Assembly: GCA_964645625.1 (NCBI GenBank)
Contig: CAZYAI010000007.1
Span: 4,839-68,838, forward strand
Direction: 5' to 3'
DNA length: 64,000 nucleotides
DNA from: AB-137-C09 sp964645625
GTDB taxonomy: Bacteria; Pseudomonadota; Zetaproteobacteria; Mariprofundales; Mariprofundaceae
This document shows, piece after piece, positions 6,386-14,721 of this stretch (position 1 is its first letter; every line of letters begins with the position of its first letter). Made by a program: the position numbers and the translations under genes. The notes under the pieces were generated by a model. The model saw only the letters and a list, made by a program, of their open reading frames with translations, was not told the DNA's origin and ran no database searches.

Positions 6386-7792
6386 TTAACGTGCGTAAGC
6401 CATTTCTGATGGCTGACGACCAGCAGGAACAACATCACCATGACGTGCTGTCATGTACATATTCCACAGCCAAACGATATTACCAAGGAATACCATGGTA
6501 CCACCAATCCAACGTACAAGCATGTAAGGATGTTCCGCAATCACTACGTCCACATACGGCACTTCGTAAATCTTAGCTGCACCCTGAATCAAACCAGCAA
6601 TAGTCATTGAGGTCCAGTACAGAGAGAAACCAATCAACAAGGTCCAGAAGTGGAAGTTAGCCAAGCTCAAGCTGTACAACTTACGACGTAACAACGTTTG
6701 CAGACCATAGTACACAGCAGCTGCTTCAGCGAATGTAGAGAAGCCCAACAACGCCAAATGCGCATGTGCCACAATCCAACCTGTACCGTGGATATACCAG
6801 TTAATAGCGCGAGTCTGCTGGAAGCCGCCCTGCATATTCAATGGAATAGCCAACAATACACCAGTAATGGTAAACTTGATTTCCACGTTGTTCACAAACA
6901 AAGACCATTTGCCTTGCATCGTCAACAAAATGTTACATACGTAAGCAATCGCAGGAACCAAAATCAACACGCCTTCTACAGAAGCAAAAGACTTCAACCA
7001 TTCTGGCAATGGAGAGCTCATCAAGTGATGCGCTGCTGGTGTGGAGTAAAACACCACGATAGACCAGAAGTGCAAATGACCCACACGGTGAGAGTACAAT
7101 GGGTTACCCGTAATTTTTGGTACGATGTAGTAAGTAATCGCAGCAGCAACAGGGGTAATCAAAAGACCCAAGATGTTATGTGCGAACCACCATGTCATAT
7201 ACGCTTCGTTCAGACCTGTAAGATGGAAGAACTCAGGTAAGTTACCAACCAAGAACACGATCACAGTCATAAACATACAACCAGCAAAGAACCAGTTAGA
7301 CGTATAAATACCCTGAGTACGACGATGGATAATGGTCATCCATACATTCAAACACCAAGGTACAACCATAACAAAAGCAATATACAGATCGATTGGCCAA
7401 ACATGATCTGAATACTCACGACCAGAAGTAACACCAGCCCACAACAAAGCCAATGCCAATGCTAGACCCACATTGTACAACAAGCAGTTCCATACACCCA
7501 GTTTTTCTGACCACAGCTTGGTGTTACCCAATGCTGGAGTAATGTACATCATGGATGCCGCAAACGCCATTGCAATCCAACCAAAAATCACAGCATGTAC
7601 ATGCACTTGGCGCATATGACCAAACTGCAACCAATACAGACCGTGGAACCAATCAGGGAACGCCAGCTTTGCAGCATTGAACGAACCCAGCCCAGTTCCA
7701 ATAATGAACCAAGCAATTGATGATACGCCAAAGAAAATGGCCGCAGTTCCCTGCGGAATATCCTTTTCTTTAGCCATTAGGTATTTAAACAT
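6386..7792 (-). CDS. ccoN: cbb3-type cytochrome oxidase catalytic subunit I (CcoN)
   Basis: 468 aa, about 12 membrane helices. Haem-copper oxidase ligands are visible in order: the low-spin haem histidine in VHVHAVIFGW, a CuB histidine in WFAHNILGLLITP, the CuB pair in TPAAHHLMSSPLPEW, and the haem histidines in WIVAHAHLALLGF. The YSHRVGHLHFWS segment corresponds to the cbb3 region holding the cross-linked tyrosine, so this is the C-family and not an aa3 oxidase. It reduces O2 to water at the inner membrane and pumps protons. Sequence is divergent from gammaproteobacterial CcoN. A GGGGG site precedes the ATG. Followed by ccoO. Confidence 0.9.
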   Translation of the reverse strand: MFKYLMAKEKDIPQGTAAIFFGVSSIAWFIIGTGLGSFNAAKLAFPDWFHGLYWLQFGHMRQVHVHAVIFGWIAMAFAASMMYITPALGNTKLWSEKLGVWNCLLYNVGLALALALLWAGVTSGREYSDHVWPIDLYIAFVMVVPWCLNVWMTIIHRRTQGIYTSNWFFAGCMFMTVIVFLVGNLPEFFHLTGLNEAYMTWWFAHNILGLLITPVAAAITYYIVPKITGNPLYSHRVGHLHFWSIVVFYSTPAAHHLMSSPLPEWLKSFASVEGVLILVPAIAYVCNILLTMQGKWSLFVNNVEIKFTITGVLLAIPLNMQGGFQQTRAINWYIHGTGWIVAHAHLALLGFSTFAEAAAVYYGLQTLLRRKLYSLSLANFHFWTLLIGFSLYWTSMTIAGLIQGAAKIYEVPYVDVVIAEHPYMLVRWIGGTMVFLGNIVWLWNMYMTARHGDVVPAGRQPSEMAYAR

Positions 7793-7820
7793 TTTTCATA
7801 AACCCCCTGAAATACCAGAC

Positions 7821-7928
7821 TTAATCTTCATGCTCTTCGTCGTGACCACCTGGCATCAACAGATACCACGCGAACCACATACTCGAAAACGCAAGTAAAA
7901 CTCCAAGAATTGATGCAATTGCACTCAT
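7821..7928 (-). CDS. 35-aa membrane peptide upstream of ccoN
   Basis: A 35-codon frame starting at ATG 7928, with a GGGGGAAG ribosome-binding site 5 bases before it. It encodes MSAIASILGVLLAFSS followed by a Trp-rich helix end and an acidic/His tail (GGHDEEHED). One membrane helix fills residues 3-25. It sits between the 87-aa gene and ccoN in the same orientation, with short gaps on both sides. Probably a small structural subunit of the oxidase (inference). Confidence 0.68.
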   Translation of the reverse strand: MSAIASILGVLLAFSSMWFAWYLLMPGGHDEEHED

Positions 7929-7938
7929 CTGCTTCCCC

Positions 7939-8202
7939 CTATTCCTTTTGCATACCTTCAAGCACGGCATGCTGTTTCAGGGCATAACCCAGAATAATCA
8001 CAAATGCCACACCGAAGACAAACATAATAAAGTTAGTCAGTCCCATATAGGTCAACGGCCAATAGGCATCCATACCCCACATACCTGCTTCAGCAAACGC
8101 CTCGCGCCCTAATGCCAGCATAAACGCAAGCGCAAACACGGAACCATTCCCTGCTCCAGTCGCAAAGCCAGCGACAATTGTCAGCCAGATTGAACTCTTC
8201 AT
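7939..8202 (-). CDS. Small two-helix membrane protein leading the cbb3 operon
   Basis: 87 aa with two hydrophobic helices (about 7-33 and 52-73) joined by a loop rich in Ala, Gly and Trp, and a short charged tail. Its ATG is preceded by GAGGAGG. First gene of the oxidase operon, 10 bases before the 35-aa peptide. Family not recognised. As with the two tiny peptides in this operon, a supernumerary oxidase subunit is the simplest reading. Confidence 0.72.
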   Translation of the reverse strand: MKSSIWLTIVAGFATGAGNGSVFALAFMLALGREAFAEAGMWGMDAYWPLTYMGLTNFIMFVFGVAFVIILGYALKQHAVLEGMQKE

Positions 8203-8403
8203 TCAGCCCTCCTCTTCATTAAAAACAACGGTTTATAAAATGAACCCTGCATGAATTCCTTTTAATGTACGCAACGCTAGAGTTCACACCAACCTTGTCA
8301 AGCATTCGGCAATACACTTTTTACAAGACGGTAATGCAATGCTCACAATACATACCCTTGGCTTTATAACGCACCATAACAAGCTAGCACAACACCACAC
8401 GCG

Positions 8404-9210
8404 TTAATTTGAATAAGGAAACCCAGGAGAAAATTCTGCAATAATCGGAGCATGATCGGAGAACCATGTATCCGTATACACATCCACCTGACGGCACTGC
8501 GCCGCCAACTCAGGTGTGCATAGATGATAATCAATACGCCAACCGACATTGTTTGCTCGCGCTTTACCGCGATTAGACCACCATGAATATTGTTCACGCT
8601 GTGGGTCAAGAGCACGCAGGACATCCACCACACCCGCCGCTAGCAAATGGTCGAACCATTCCCGCTCTTCGGGCAAAAAACCTGAGTTCTTCTGATTGCC
8701 CCGCCAGTTTTTCAGGTCAATTTTTTGGTGCGCAATATTCAAATCACCACACAGCAAGACTTCTCGCCCTGCAGCAATCATCGCCTTCATATACGGTAAA
8801 AACTGTGCCAAAAACTGCATCTTTACAGCTTGACGCTCGTCAGAACTAGAGCCCGAAGGAAAATAGGCACTCATCACACTCAAGGAACCAAAATCTACCT
8901 GAACAAAGCGTCCTTCGGCATCCATTGCCGACCAATCGGCACTATCATCGACGCTAGAAAAACCTATGTGCACGGCATCAGGCTGCTTACGTGTATAGAG
9001 GGCGACACCAGAATAACCCGCTTTTTCTGCACAATGAAGATAACGGTAATACCCCTCAGGTGCTGCTTCGGCAGGCAATTGATGCTCATGCGCTTTTAAC
9101 TCTTGCAAACAAAGTATATTGGCATCCTGCTCGGCAAACCATGCCCAAAAACCTTTGCGCGTAGCTGCCCTCACCCCATTCACATTACAACATATAACCT
9201 TATGCAACAT
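8404..9210 (-). CDS. xth: Exodeoxyribonuclease III
   Basis: 268 aa, the usual length for the ExoIII/AP-endonuclease family. It cuts DNA 5' to abasic sites and degrades 3' ends in base-excision repair. Motifs: CNVNGVRAA at the N-terminus, ICLQELK with the metal-binding Glu, GDLNIAH, WRIDYHL, and WFSDHAPI with the catalytic Asp-His pair. The ATG overlaps the last 11 bases of the upstream gene, indicating co-translation with the unknown gene and rnd. It is convergent on nothing; the cbb3 promoter region lies beyond its stop. Confidence 0.92.
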   Translation of the reverse strand: MLHKVICCNVNGVRAATRKGFWAWFAEQDANILCLQELKAHEHQLPAEAAPEGYYRYLHCAEKAGYSGVALYTRKQPDAVHIGFSSVDDSADWSAMDAEGRFVQVDFGSLSVMSAYFPSGSSSDERQAVKMQFLAQFLPYMKAMIAAGREVLLCGDLNIAHQKIDLKNWRGNQKNSGFLPEEREWFDHLLAAGVVDVLRALDPQREQYSWWSNRGKARANNVGWRIDYHLCTPELAAQCRQVDVYTDTWFSDHAPIIAEFSPGFPYSN

Positions 9211-9841
9211 CAGCTTCTACCTGCCATTCATCTATATATGTAAGGTATTCTTGCAATGGACGCAAAGACTCAACATCAGGCACAAAAATTCCCATACGAG
9301 AGGTTTTGAGATGTTCTGACCATGCCGCGACAAACTGATGATAGATACGTTCCATCAACACATCATCCATTGCCGCCTGCGCTCCAACATAGGCAGGACT
9401 AGAGGCGATTTCACCACGCACTGCGATACGTAAATTGCCGATCAATGATTCACTGCGCGTATCCAACATAGCAAATTGCCCCGCAATATTCACATACAAC
9501 AACCACGGTGTGCCAGCATCATGCGTCGCCACGACATCGCGCATTTGTTGCAAGGCAGGTATGGGCGCAGCAGAACAGCGATGCAATACCGCATGCGAAA
9601 AAATACCACGCATGAGAAAATCAAAACGACCAGGGCGATCATGTACCCGCAAATCCTCTTTATCTTGACGCAAACGAAGTCCGTGCCACGCGCTAGCATC
9701 GTCACCTGAAGCCAACTGCAAATCACCCGTTTGCAAAGGCTCAGCAAAACTTATCGCACGCCAATGTTCGCGATCCGCCAATAAACGCCAAGCCTTCGCA
9801 CCTGAATCCGCCAATGCATCAATAGAAAAATAGCACTTCAT
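9200..9841 (-). CDS. Conserved-looking protein of unknown function, between rnd and xth
   Basis: 213 aa, soluble, no signal peptide or membrane helix. Rich in Ala, Arg and Leu with several predicted helices; the stretch WLLYVNIAGQFAMLD looks like a beta hairpin core and RIYHQFVAAWSEHL an amphipathic helix. No catalytic motif recognised. The ATG overlaps the rnd stop by 4 bases and its own end overlaps xth by 11. This tight coupling to two nucleases suggests a nucleic-acid role, which is inference only. Confidence 0.68.
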   Translation of the reverse strand: MKCYFSIDALADSGAKAWRLLADREHWRAISFAEPLQTGDLQLASGDDASAWHGLRLRQDKEDLRVHDRPGRFDFLMRGIFSHAVLHRCSAAPIPALQQMRDVVATHDAGTPWLLYVNIAGQFAMLDTRSESLIGNLRIAVRGEIASSPAYVGAQAAMDDVLMERIYHQFVAAWSEHLKTSRMGIFVPDVESLRPLQEYLTYIDEWQVEADVA

Positions 9842-11046
9842 GCGTCTGCATCCCGCATATCAGCCAGATGGCTAATTTTAGGCAGCCCTGTTTGCGTATT
9901 CATACACAAACAAATTTCACCACGCAACAAACGCAACAAATCATGCCCCACCAGCTCGTAACGCCAATGCATTAAACACTGCAATGCGGGTGGCTCACCT
10001 TTGCAGTCACGTCCCCATGAAGCCAAAGCGGATAATTCGCTGCGGCGCACCAAAATAGAACTTGCCACATCGCAAGACTCAGCCTTCAAACGCACCAAGG
10101 TATCCATCAGCTCCATGCGCAAATCAGTACCTGCCGCATGAACCGCAGCACGCTGAACCTTTGGCCAATGGTCTGACTCACATGCCATACCACGCTGCCA
10201 CGCTGTAATAAGCTCATCACCAAAACGACGCAACAAACCATGACTTAACCCACGCATACGCTCCATCACTTCTAAAGAGAGTTGATCGCGACGTGCAATT
10301 TCCAACAAGGGTTCATCCTGAACCACACGCCGCCTAGGTAAATTACGCTTACGTGCCTCTTCCTCTCGCCACGCTGCCAACTCGCGCAACACAGCCAAAC
10401 TACGACCGCGCAAACGGTTCACCCCTTTCACACGCCAAAAAACCTGGTGAATATCTTCGGTGTAGTTTTCAACCCGACACAATGCATCTTGCTCTTGCTG
10501 CAACCATGCCAAACGCCCACGCGCTTCCAACTGCTCTTGCAGTGATTGATACACAGGCATCAACCAAATCACATCATCGGCGGCATAATCCAATTGTTGC
10601 GGGCGCAATGGCCGCGCCATCCAATCGCTATAAGATTCTTGCTTGGGCAAACTTTTTTTCATCACCCGCTGCACCAAATTAGCAAAACCAATTTGCTGAC
10701 CATAACCCAACAAAGAAGCAGCCACTTGCGTGTCAAACATCGGCAACGGCAACTGACCACATGCCTGCAAAATAATCTCCATATCTTGATGCCCAGCATG
10801 GAACACCTTAACGATTGCAGGATCGCACAAAACCGTCCACAAAGGCGACATATCATCAAGTTCCAACGGGTCAAACAACCAGCAGCGACCACCTGCATAA
10901 GCCTGCAACAAGGCAAACTCAGGGCGATAAGTTGTTTCACGATGGAACTCGGTATCTACACAAATAACATTACAAGCCTGAAGCTGCTGGCAAGCCGTGC
11001 GTAGCAGCGATGGTGTATTAACATACACTGTGTGATCATCAGTCAT
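9838..11046 (-). CDS. rnd: Ribonuclease D
   Basis: 402 aa from ATG 11046 (GGAG about 10 bases upstream); an in-frame ATG at 11064 lacks a ribosome-binding site. The N-terminal DEDDy 3'-5' exonuclease domain shows VDTEFHRE (Asp, Glu), FHAGHQDMEII (Asp) and the Tyr/Asp pair in DYAADDVIWLMPVY. A central HRDC domain follows (RLRGRSLAVLRELAAWREEEA). The C-terminal part is longer than in E. coli RNase D (about 375 aa) and ends in Met/Arg-rich sequence. The enzyme trims tRNA and other RNA 3' ends. Followed by an overlapping unknown gene. Confidence 0.9.
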   Translation of the reverse strand: MTDDHTVYVNTPSLLRTACQQLQACNVICVDTEFHRETTYRPEFALLQAYAGGRCWLFDPLELDDMSPLWTVLCDPAIVKVFHAGHQDMEIILQACGQLPLPMFDTQVAASLLGYGQQIGFANLVQRVMKKSLPKQESYSDWMARPLRPQQLDYAADDVIWLMPVYQSLQEQLEARGRLAWLQQEQDALCRVENYTEDIHQVFWRVKGVNRLRGRSLAVLRELAAWREEEARKRNLPRRRVVQDEPLLEIARRDQLSLEVMERMRGLSHGLLRRFGDELITAWQRGMACESDHWPKVQRAAVHAAGTDLRMELMDTLVRLKAESCDVASSILVRRSELSALASWGRDCKGEPPALQCLMHWRYELVGHDLLRLLRGEICLCMNTQTGLPKISHLADMRDADA

Positions 11047-11069
11047 CGTATCACTTTTCTCCATAGCAT

Positions 11070-11342
11070 TCAAAGATGCCCATCCAACAAAATAAGTACA
11101 CACCACGGGACAAAAAACAGCAGCGCATTCAACAACTTAAAAGCACCCATCAAACTATAATGAACCACCACAAAGGTATCTTCGGGCATCGGAAACCAAC
11201 GACTATGCAAACGATAAATCACGCCACGCATGGCTGCAAATAACACAAACCACAGCAGTAACAGCCCCGTATTGATTAAAAACCCATACAGTAAAAACGT
11301 CTGTACCGCTCCCCAGCACTCAGGCAACGGCTTTTTCCTCAA
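11070..11342 (-). CDS. DUF6868-like membrane protein
   Basis: 90 aa, two or three hydrophobic helices (about 12-37 and 65-87). The pattern of a leucine-rich first helix, then YRLHSRWFPMPEDTF and VVHYSLMGAFKLLN, resembles the small inner-membrane family DUF6868, whose function is unknown. The start lies within the last 23 bases of clpA, so translation may be coupled to it. No link to proteolysis is implied by the sequence. Confidence 0.68.
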   Translation of the reverse strand: MRKKPLPECWGAVQTFLLYGFLINTGLLLLWFVLFAAMRGVIYRLHSRWFPMPEDTFVVVHYSLMGAFKLLNALLFFVPWCVLILLDGHL

Positions 11343-13587
11343 AACTCAAGGTCAAGCCCTCATCTGCCACATCAACATGAGCACAACCACCTTTTTGCAA
11401 AACACCAAATAAAATCGCATCTGCCAAAGGTTTTTTGATCTCGTGCTGAATCAACCGTGCCATCGGTCGCGCTCCCATCAAAGGATCATAACCATGTTCA
11501 GACAACCAAGTGCGCGCTGCTGCCGAAACATCCAGCTCGACTTTTTTCTCCAACAACTGCGACTCCAGCTCCGCCAAGAACTTATTAACCACGTGAGCAA
11601 TCGTCGCCTCAGCCAATGGCAAGAAGGGAATGGTAGCATCCAAACGGTTGCGAAATTCTGGCGTAAACAGACGTTTCACCGCCTCTTGGTCTGCCCCTTG
11701 GTGACTTTGCTGCGTAAAGCCATAGCTATTACGTTGCAGCTCAAACGCACCTGCATTACTGGTCATAATAATAATAACATGCTGAAAGTTAGCGACACGC
11801 CCGTTATTATCGGTTAATGAACCGTGATCCATCACCTGCAATAAAATATTAAAAATATCAGGATGCGCTTTTTCAATCTCATCAAGCAACAACACCGCAT
11901 GCGGCGACTGCGCAATGGCATCGGTCAACAAACCACCTTGCTCAAAACCCACATAACCGGGTGGTGAACCAATCAAGCGTGAAACCGCATGGGACTCCAT
12001 ATATTCCGACATATCAAAATGAATCAACTCAATACCAGAAACCCGAGCCAATTGACGCGCCACTTCCGTCTTACCCACCCCTGTCGGGCCAGTGAACAAA
12101 AAGCTACCAATCGGCTTATTGGGGTGCGACAAACCTGCGCGGGACAATTTGATACAGGATGATAGCTGATCAATCGCCGCATCCTGACCGAACACAGATA
12201 ATTTTAGATCACGCTCCAAAGACTCCAAAACCTGACGATCTGATTCCGTCACTTGACGCACTGGCACACGGGCAATCGCTGCCACGCTATCTTCAATATC
12301 CCGCAAATTCAGGTTCTTACGCCGCTTCGACCGCAGCCGCATGGCCGCTCCCGCTTCATCCAGCACATCAATCGCCGAATCTGGCAAACAACGACCATGA
12401 ATATAACGTTTACTCAATTGCACCGCTGGCGCAACAATCGAATTCGGATAATTCACCTCATGGTGTTTACCTAAAACATCGAGCAAGCCATACAAAATCT
12501 TAGTTGCTTCTTCTTCCGTAGGCTCCACCACATCGACCTTTTGAAAGCGTCGTGACAATGCCGACTCCTTCTCAAACGACTTACGGTACTCTTGGTAAGT
12601 TGTTGCACCAATGCAGCGCAATTCACCGTTACTCAGCGCGGGCTTGAGCAAATTGGAAGCATCCATCGAACCACCAGAAACCGCACCTGCACCAATCATT
12701 GTATGAATCTCATCAACAAACAAAATGATATTAGGATCTTCTTGAATCACTTTAAGCACTGCTTTGAGACGCTCCTCAAAATCACCACGGTATTTGGTCC
12801 CCGCCAACAAAACACCCAGATCTAGCGCATACAAGCGTGCCGCCAACAAAGGCTCTGGCACATTGCCATCCACCACGCGTTGTGCCAAACCTTCGGCAAT
12901 GGCAGTTTTTCCTACACCAGCTTCACCGACCAACAACGGGTTGTTTTTACGCCTGCGGCACAGAATATGCATGCACCGCTGCAACTCCTCTGTTCGCCCA
13001 ATAAGCGGATCTAAACGACCATCCCGCGCCCGCTGGTTCAAATCAATACAGTATTTTTTCAAGGGAGAAACAGCTTTTTGCTCACGTCGCGCAGGATCCA
13101 CATGGGATTCATCCGATTCACGTTCCACATCAACGCCAGTAGAAATACCAGGCTGCCCCAAGCGATGCGCCATCGTCGTCACCACATCCATACGCGAAAC
13201 CCCGACTTGATGGAGGAAATAGACAGCGTGTGAATCCTTCTCCGAGAAAATAGCAACCAACACGTGCGCGCCGCTCACCTCCTCTCGCCCTGAAGCCTGC
13301 ACATGCATCACCGCTCGTTGAATCACCCGCTGCAAGCCAACACTGGCGGTGGTTTCACCATCTTTTTCTTCGGGTAAAATATGCGCATGCTCCAGCAAAA
13401 ATGCTTGCAAAGCGTTGCGCAAGGGTTCTTGATCGACTTCTAAAACGCCCAACACCTGCTGCACATGAAGGTTATCCAACAAGCCCAGCAATAGATGCTC
13501 AATCGTCACAAACTCATCGCGCTGCTCATGTGCCTTGCGAAACACATCGTTCAACGTTTGCTCTAGATCTTCGTTTAAAATTCCCAT
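11320..13587 (-). CDS. clpA: ATP-dependent Clp protease ATP-binding subunit ClpA
   Basis: 755 aa from ATG 13587, chosen for the GAGG site just upstream and because homologues begin with a short N-terminal helix like GILNEDLEQTL. Domains: double Clp-N repeat (1-145), AAA+ module 1 with Walker A GEAGVGKTA, AAA+ module 2 with Walker A GPTGVGKTE, and the C-terminal D2 small domain. It unfolds substrates for ClpP, and with ClpS handles N-degron proteins. clpS lies directly upstream (8-base gap), the standard arrangement. Confidence 0.96.
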   Translation of the reverse strand: MGILNEDLEQTLNDVFRKAHEQRDEFVTIEHLLLGLLDNLHVQQVLGVLEVDQEPLRNALQAFLLEHAHILPEEKDGETTASVGLQRVIQRAVMHVQASGREEVSGAHVLVAIFSEKDSHAVYFLHQVGVSRMDVVTTMAHRLGQPGISTGVDVERESDESHVDPARREQKAVSPLKKYCIDLNQRARDGRLDPLIGRTEELQRCMHILCRRRKNNPLLVGEAGVGKTAIAEGLAQRVVDGNVPEPLLAARLYALDLGVLLAGTKYRGDFEERLKAVLKVIQEDPNIILFVDEIHTMIGAGAVSGGSMDASNLLKPALSNGELRCIGATTYQEYRKSFEKESALSRRFQKVDVVEPTEEEATKILYGLLDVLGKHHEVNYPNSIVAPAVQLSKRYIHGRCLPDSAIDVLDEAGAAMRLRSKRRKNLNLRDIEDSVAAIARVPVRQVTESDRQVLESLERDLKLSVFGQDAAIDQLSSCIKLSRAGLSHPNKPIGSFLFTGPTGVGKTEVARQLARVSGIELIHFDMSEYMESHAVSRLIGSPPGYVGFEQGGLLTDAIAQSPHAVLLLDEIEKAHPDIFNILLQVMDHGSLTDNNGRVANFQHVIIIMTSNAGAFELQRNSYGFTQQSHQGADQEAVKRLFTPEFRNRLDATIPFLPLAEATIAHVVNKFLAELESQLLEKKVELDVSAAARTWLSEHGYDPLMGARPMARLIQHEIKKPLADAILFGVLQKGGCAHVDVADEGLTLSFEEKAVA

Positions 13588-13595
13588 CTTACACC

Positions 13596-13916
13596 TCAAT
13601 CATCATGACGCTCATATTGACAACACAGTGGGTGACCATGTTTGCGGCAATGCGTCTCGACCTGCATCACCTTACTTTCAGCAATATCTTTGGGGTATAT
13701 ACCACAAATAGCAGAACCCTTATGATGAATATCCATCATCAAACGGTTTGCCACCTCCTCGGAGTGATGAAAAAACTCCATCAACAACTGGACGACAAAG
13801 TCCATGGGGGTATAATCGTCGTTGAGCATAATAACCCTGAACATGGGCGGCTTTTTTAACGCAGGCTTTTCTGTTTGCCTTACGGTGTGTACTACGAATG
13901 AAGACATAAGACGCAC
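13596..13916 (-). CDS. clpS: ATP-dependent Clp protease adaptor ClpS
   Basis: 106 aa, normal length. The core reads PPMFRVIMLNDDYTPMDFVV, then the HSEEVANRLMMDIHHKGSAICGIY segment. The Asn-Asp-Asp-Tyr-Thr-Pro and the Asp/His residues that bind N-degron N-termini are present. It delivers proteins with bulky N-terminal residues to ClpA. Directly upstream of clpA, divergent from cbbY. Confidence 0.95.
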   Translation of the reverse strand: MRLMSSFVVHTVRQTEKPALKKPPMFRVIMLNDDYTPMDFVVQLLMEFFHHSEEVANRLMMDIHHKGSAICGIYPKDIAESKVMQVETHCRKHGHPLCCQYERHDD

Positions 13917-13974
13917 TTTAGCAATGCAATCGAAAAGTGCGAGTAATTCACCGCACAGTCACTGGAGAAAAAGT

Positions 13975-14721
13975 ATGACAACACTTAAAACCATCCTATG
14001 GGATGTGGACGGAACACTGGCTGATACAGAGCGTGATGGTCATCGCGTTGCCTTTAATATGGCATTTGAAGAAGCAGGCTTAGCACGCTGCTGGGACGAA
14101 GCCTGCTACGGCGGCCTACTCAAGGTAACTGGTGGCAAAGAACGTATCCGCTTCGACATCGAAGGTGGTGGCATGCCAGCCCTGAGCGATGCCGACATTG
14201 CCGCTTTACATGCACGAAAAACCGAATGTTACCAAGCTTTGATTGCCGAAGGTCGCATCCCTTTGCGTCCAGGTGTGCGTCGCCTGCTGGAAGAAGCACA
14301 TGCTGCGGGCATCACCCAAGGTGTAGCTACCACCACCACCCCCGCCGCTTTAGATGCACTGATTGAACACAGTTTAGGCAAAGAGTGGTTTGATATTTTT
14401 GCCGTATTAGCAGCAGGTGACATCGTCCCAGCAAAAAAACCAGCACCCGATATTTACACCTATGCCATGGCACAGCTCGGGGTTGATGCAGCATCCACCT
14501 TGGCCATGGAAGACTCCGAGAATGGGGCATTATCAGCACATGCCGCAGGCGTTCGCTGCTTAGTCACTGTAAATGACTATACGGAAGCGCAAAACTTTGA
14601 ATGCGCCGACCTTGTGGTATCCGAGCTGGGCGATAGCAATGCCATTCGCGTACTGCGCAACCCTCATCAACTGCAAGACCTATCACAGGTTCGTTTGAGC
14701 CATTTGCAGCAACTGTTTTGA
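13975..14721 (+). CDS. cbbY: CbbY-type HAD phosphatase
   Basis: 248 aa from ATG 13975 (GGAG 9 bases upstream). HAD superfamily: motif I DVDGTLADTE, motif II around TTTTPAA, motif III Lys in PAKKPAPDIY, motif IV MEDSENG. The early GGL(L)KVTGGKERI cap segment is characteristic of CbbY, which dephosphorylates xylulose-1,5-bisphosphate, an inhibitory Rubisco by-product. That points to a Calvin cycle in this organism (inference). Other beta-phosphoglucomutase-like phosphatases share the fold, so substrate is not certain. Followed by an overlapping M20 hydrolase gene. Confidence 0.85.
   Translation: MTTLKTILWDVDGTLADTERDGHRVAFNMAFEEAGLARCWDEACYGGLLKVTGGKERIRFDIEGGGMPALSDADIAALHARKTECYQALIAEGRIPLRPGVRRLLEEAHAAGITQGVATTTTPAALDALIEHSLGKEWFDIFAVLAAGDIVPAKKPAPDIYTYAMAQLGVDAASTLAMEDSENGALSAHAAGVRCLVTVNDYTEAQNFECADLVVSELGDSNAIRVLRNPHQLQDLSQVRLSHLQQLF

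Noticed and set aside
6698..7240. 180-codon plus-strand frame inside ccoN
   Set aside because: Antisense to a clearly conserved gene, without signals of its own.
8203..8403. FNR/Anr box upstream of the cbb3 operon
   Set aside because: No TTGAT-N4-ATCAA-like sequence found; a TTGACA at 8296-8301 lacks a good -10.
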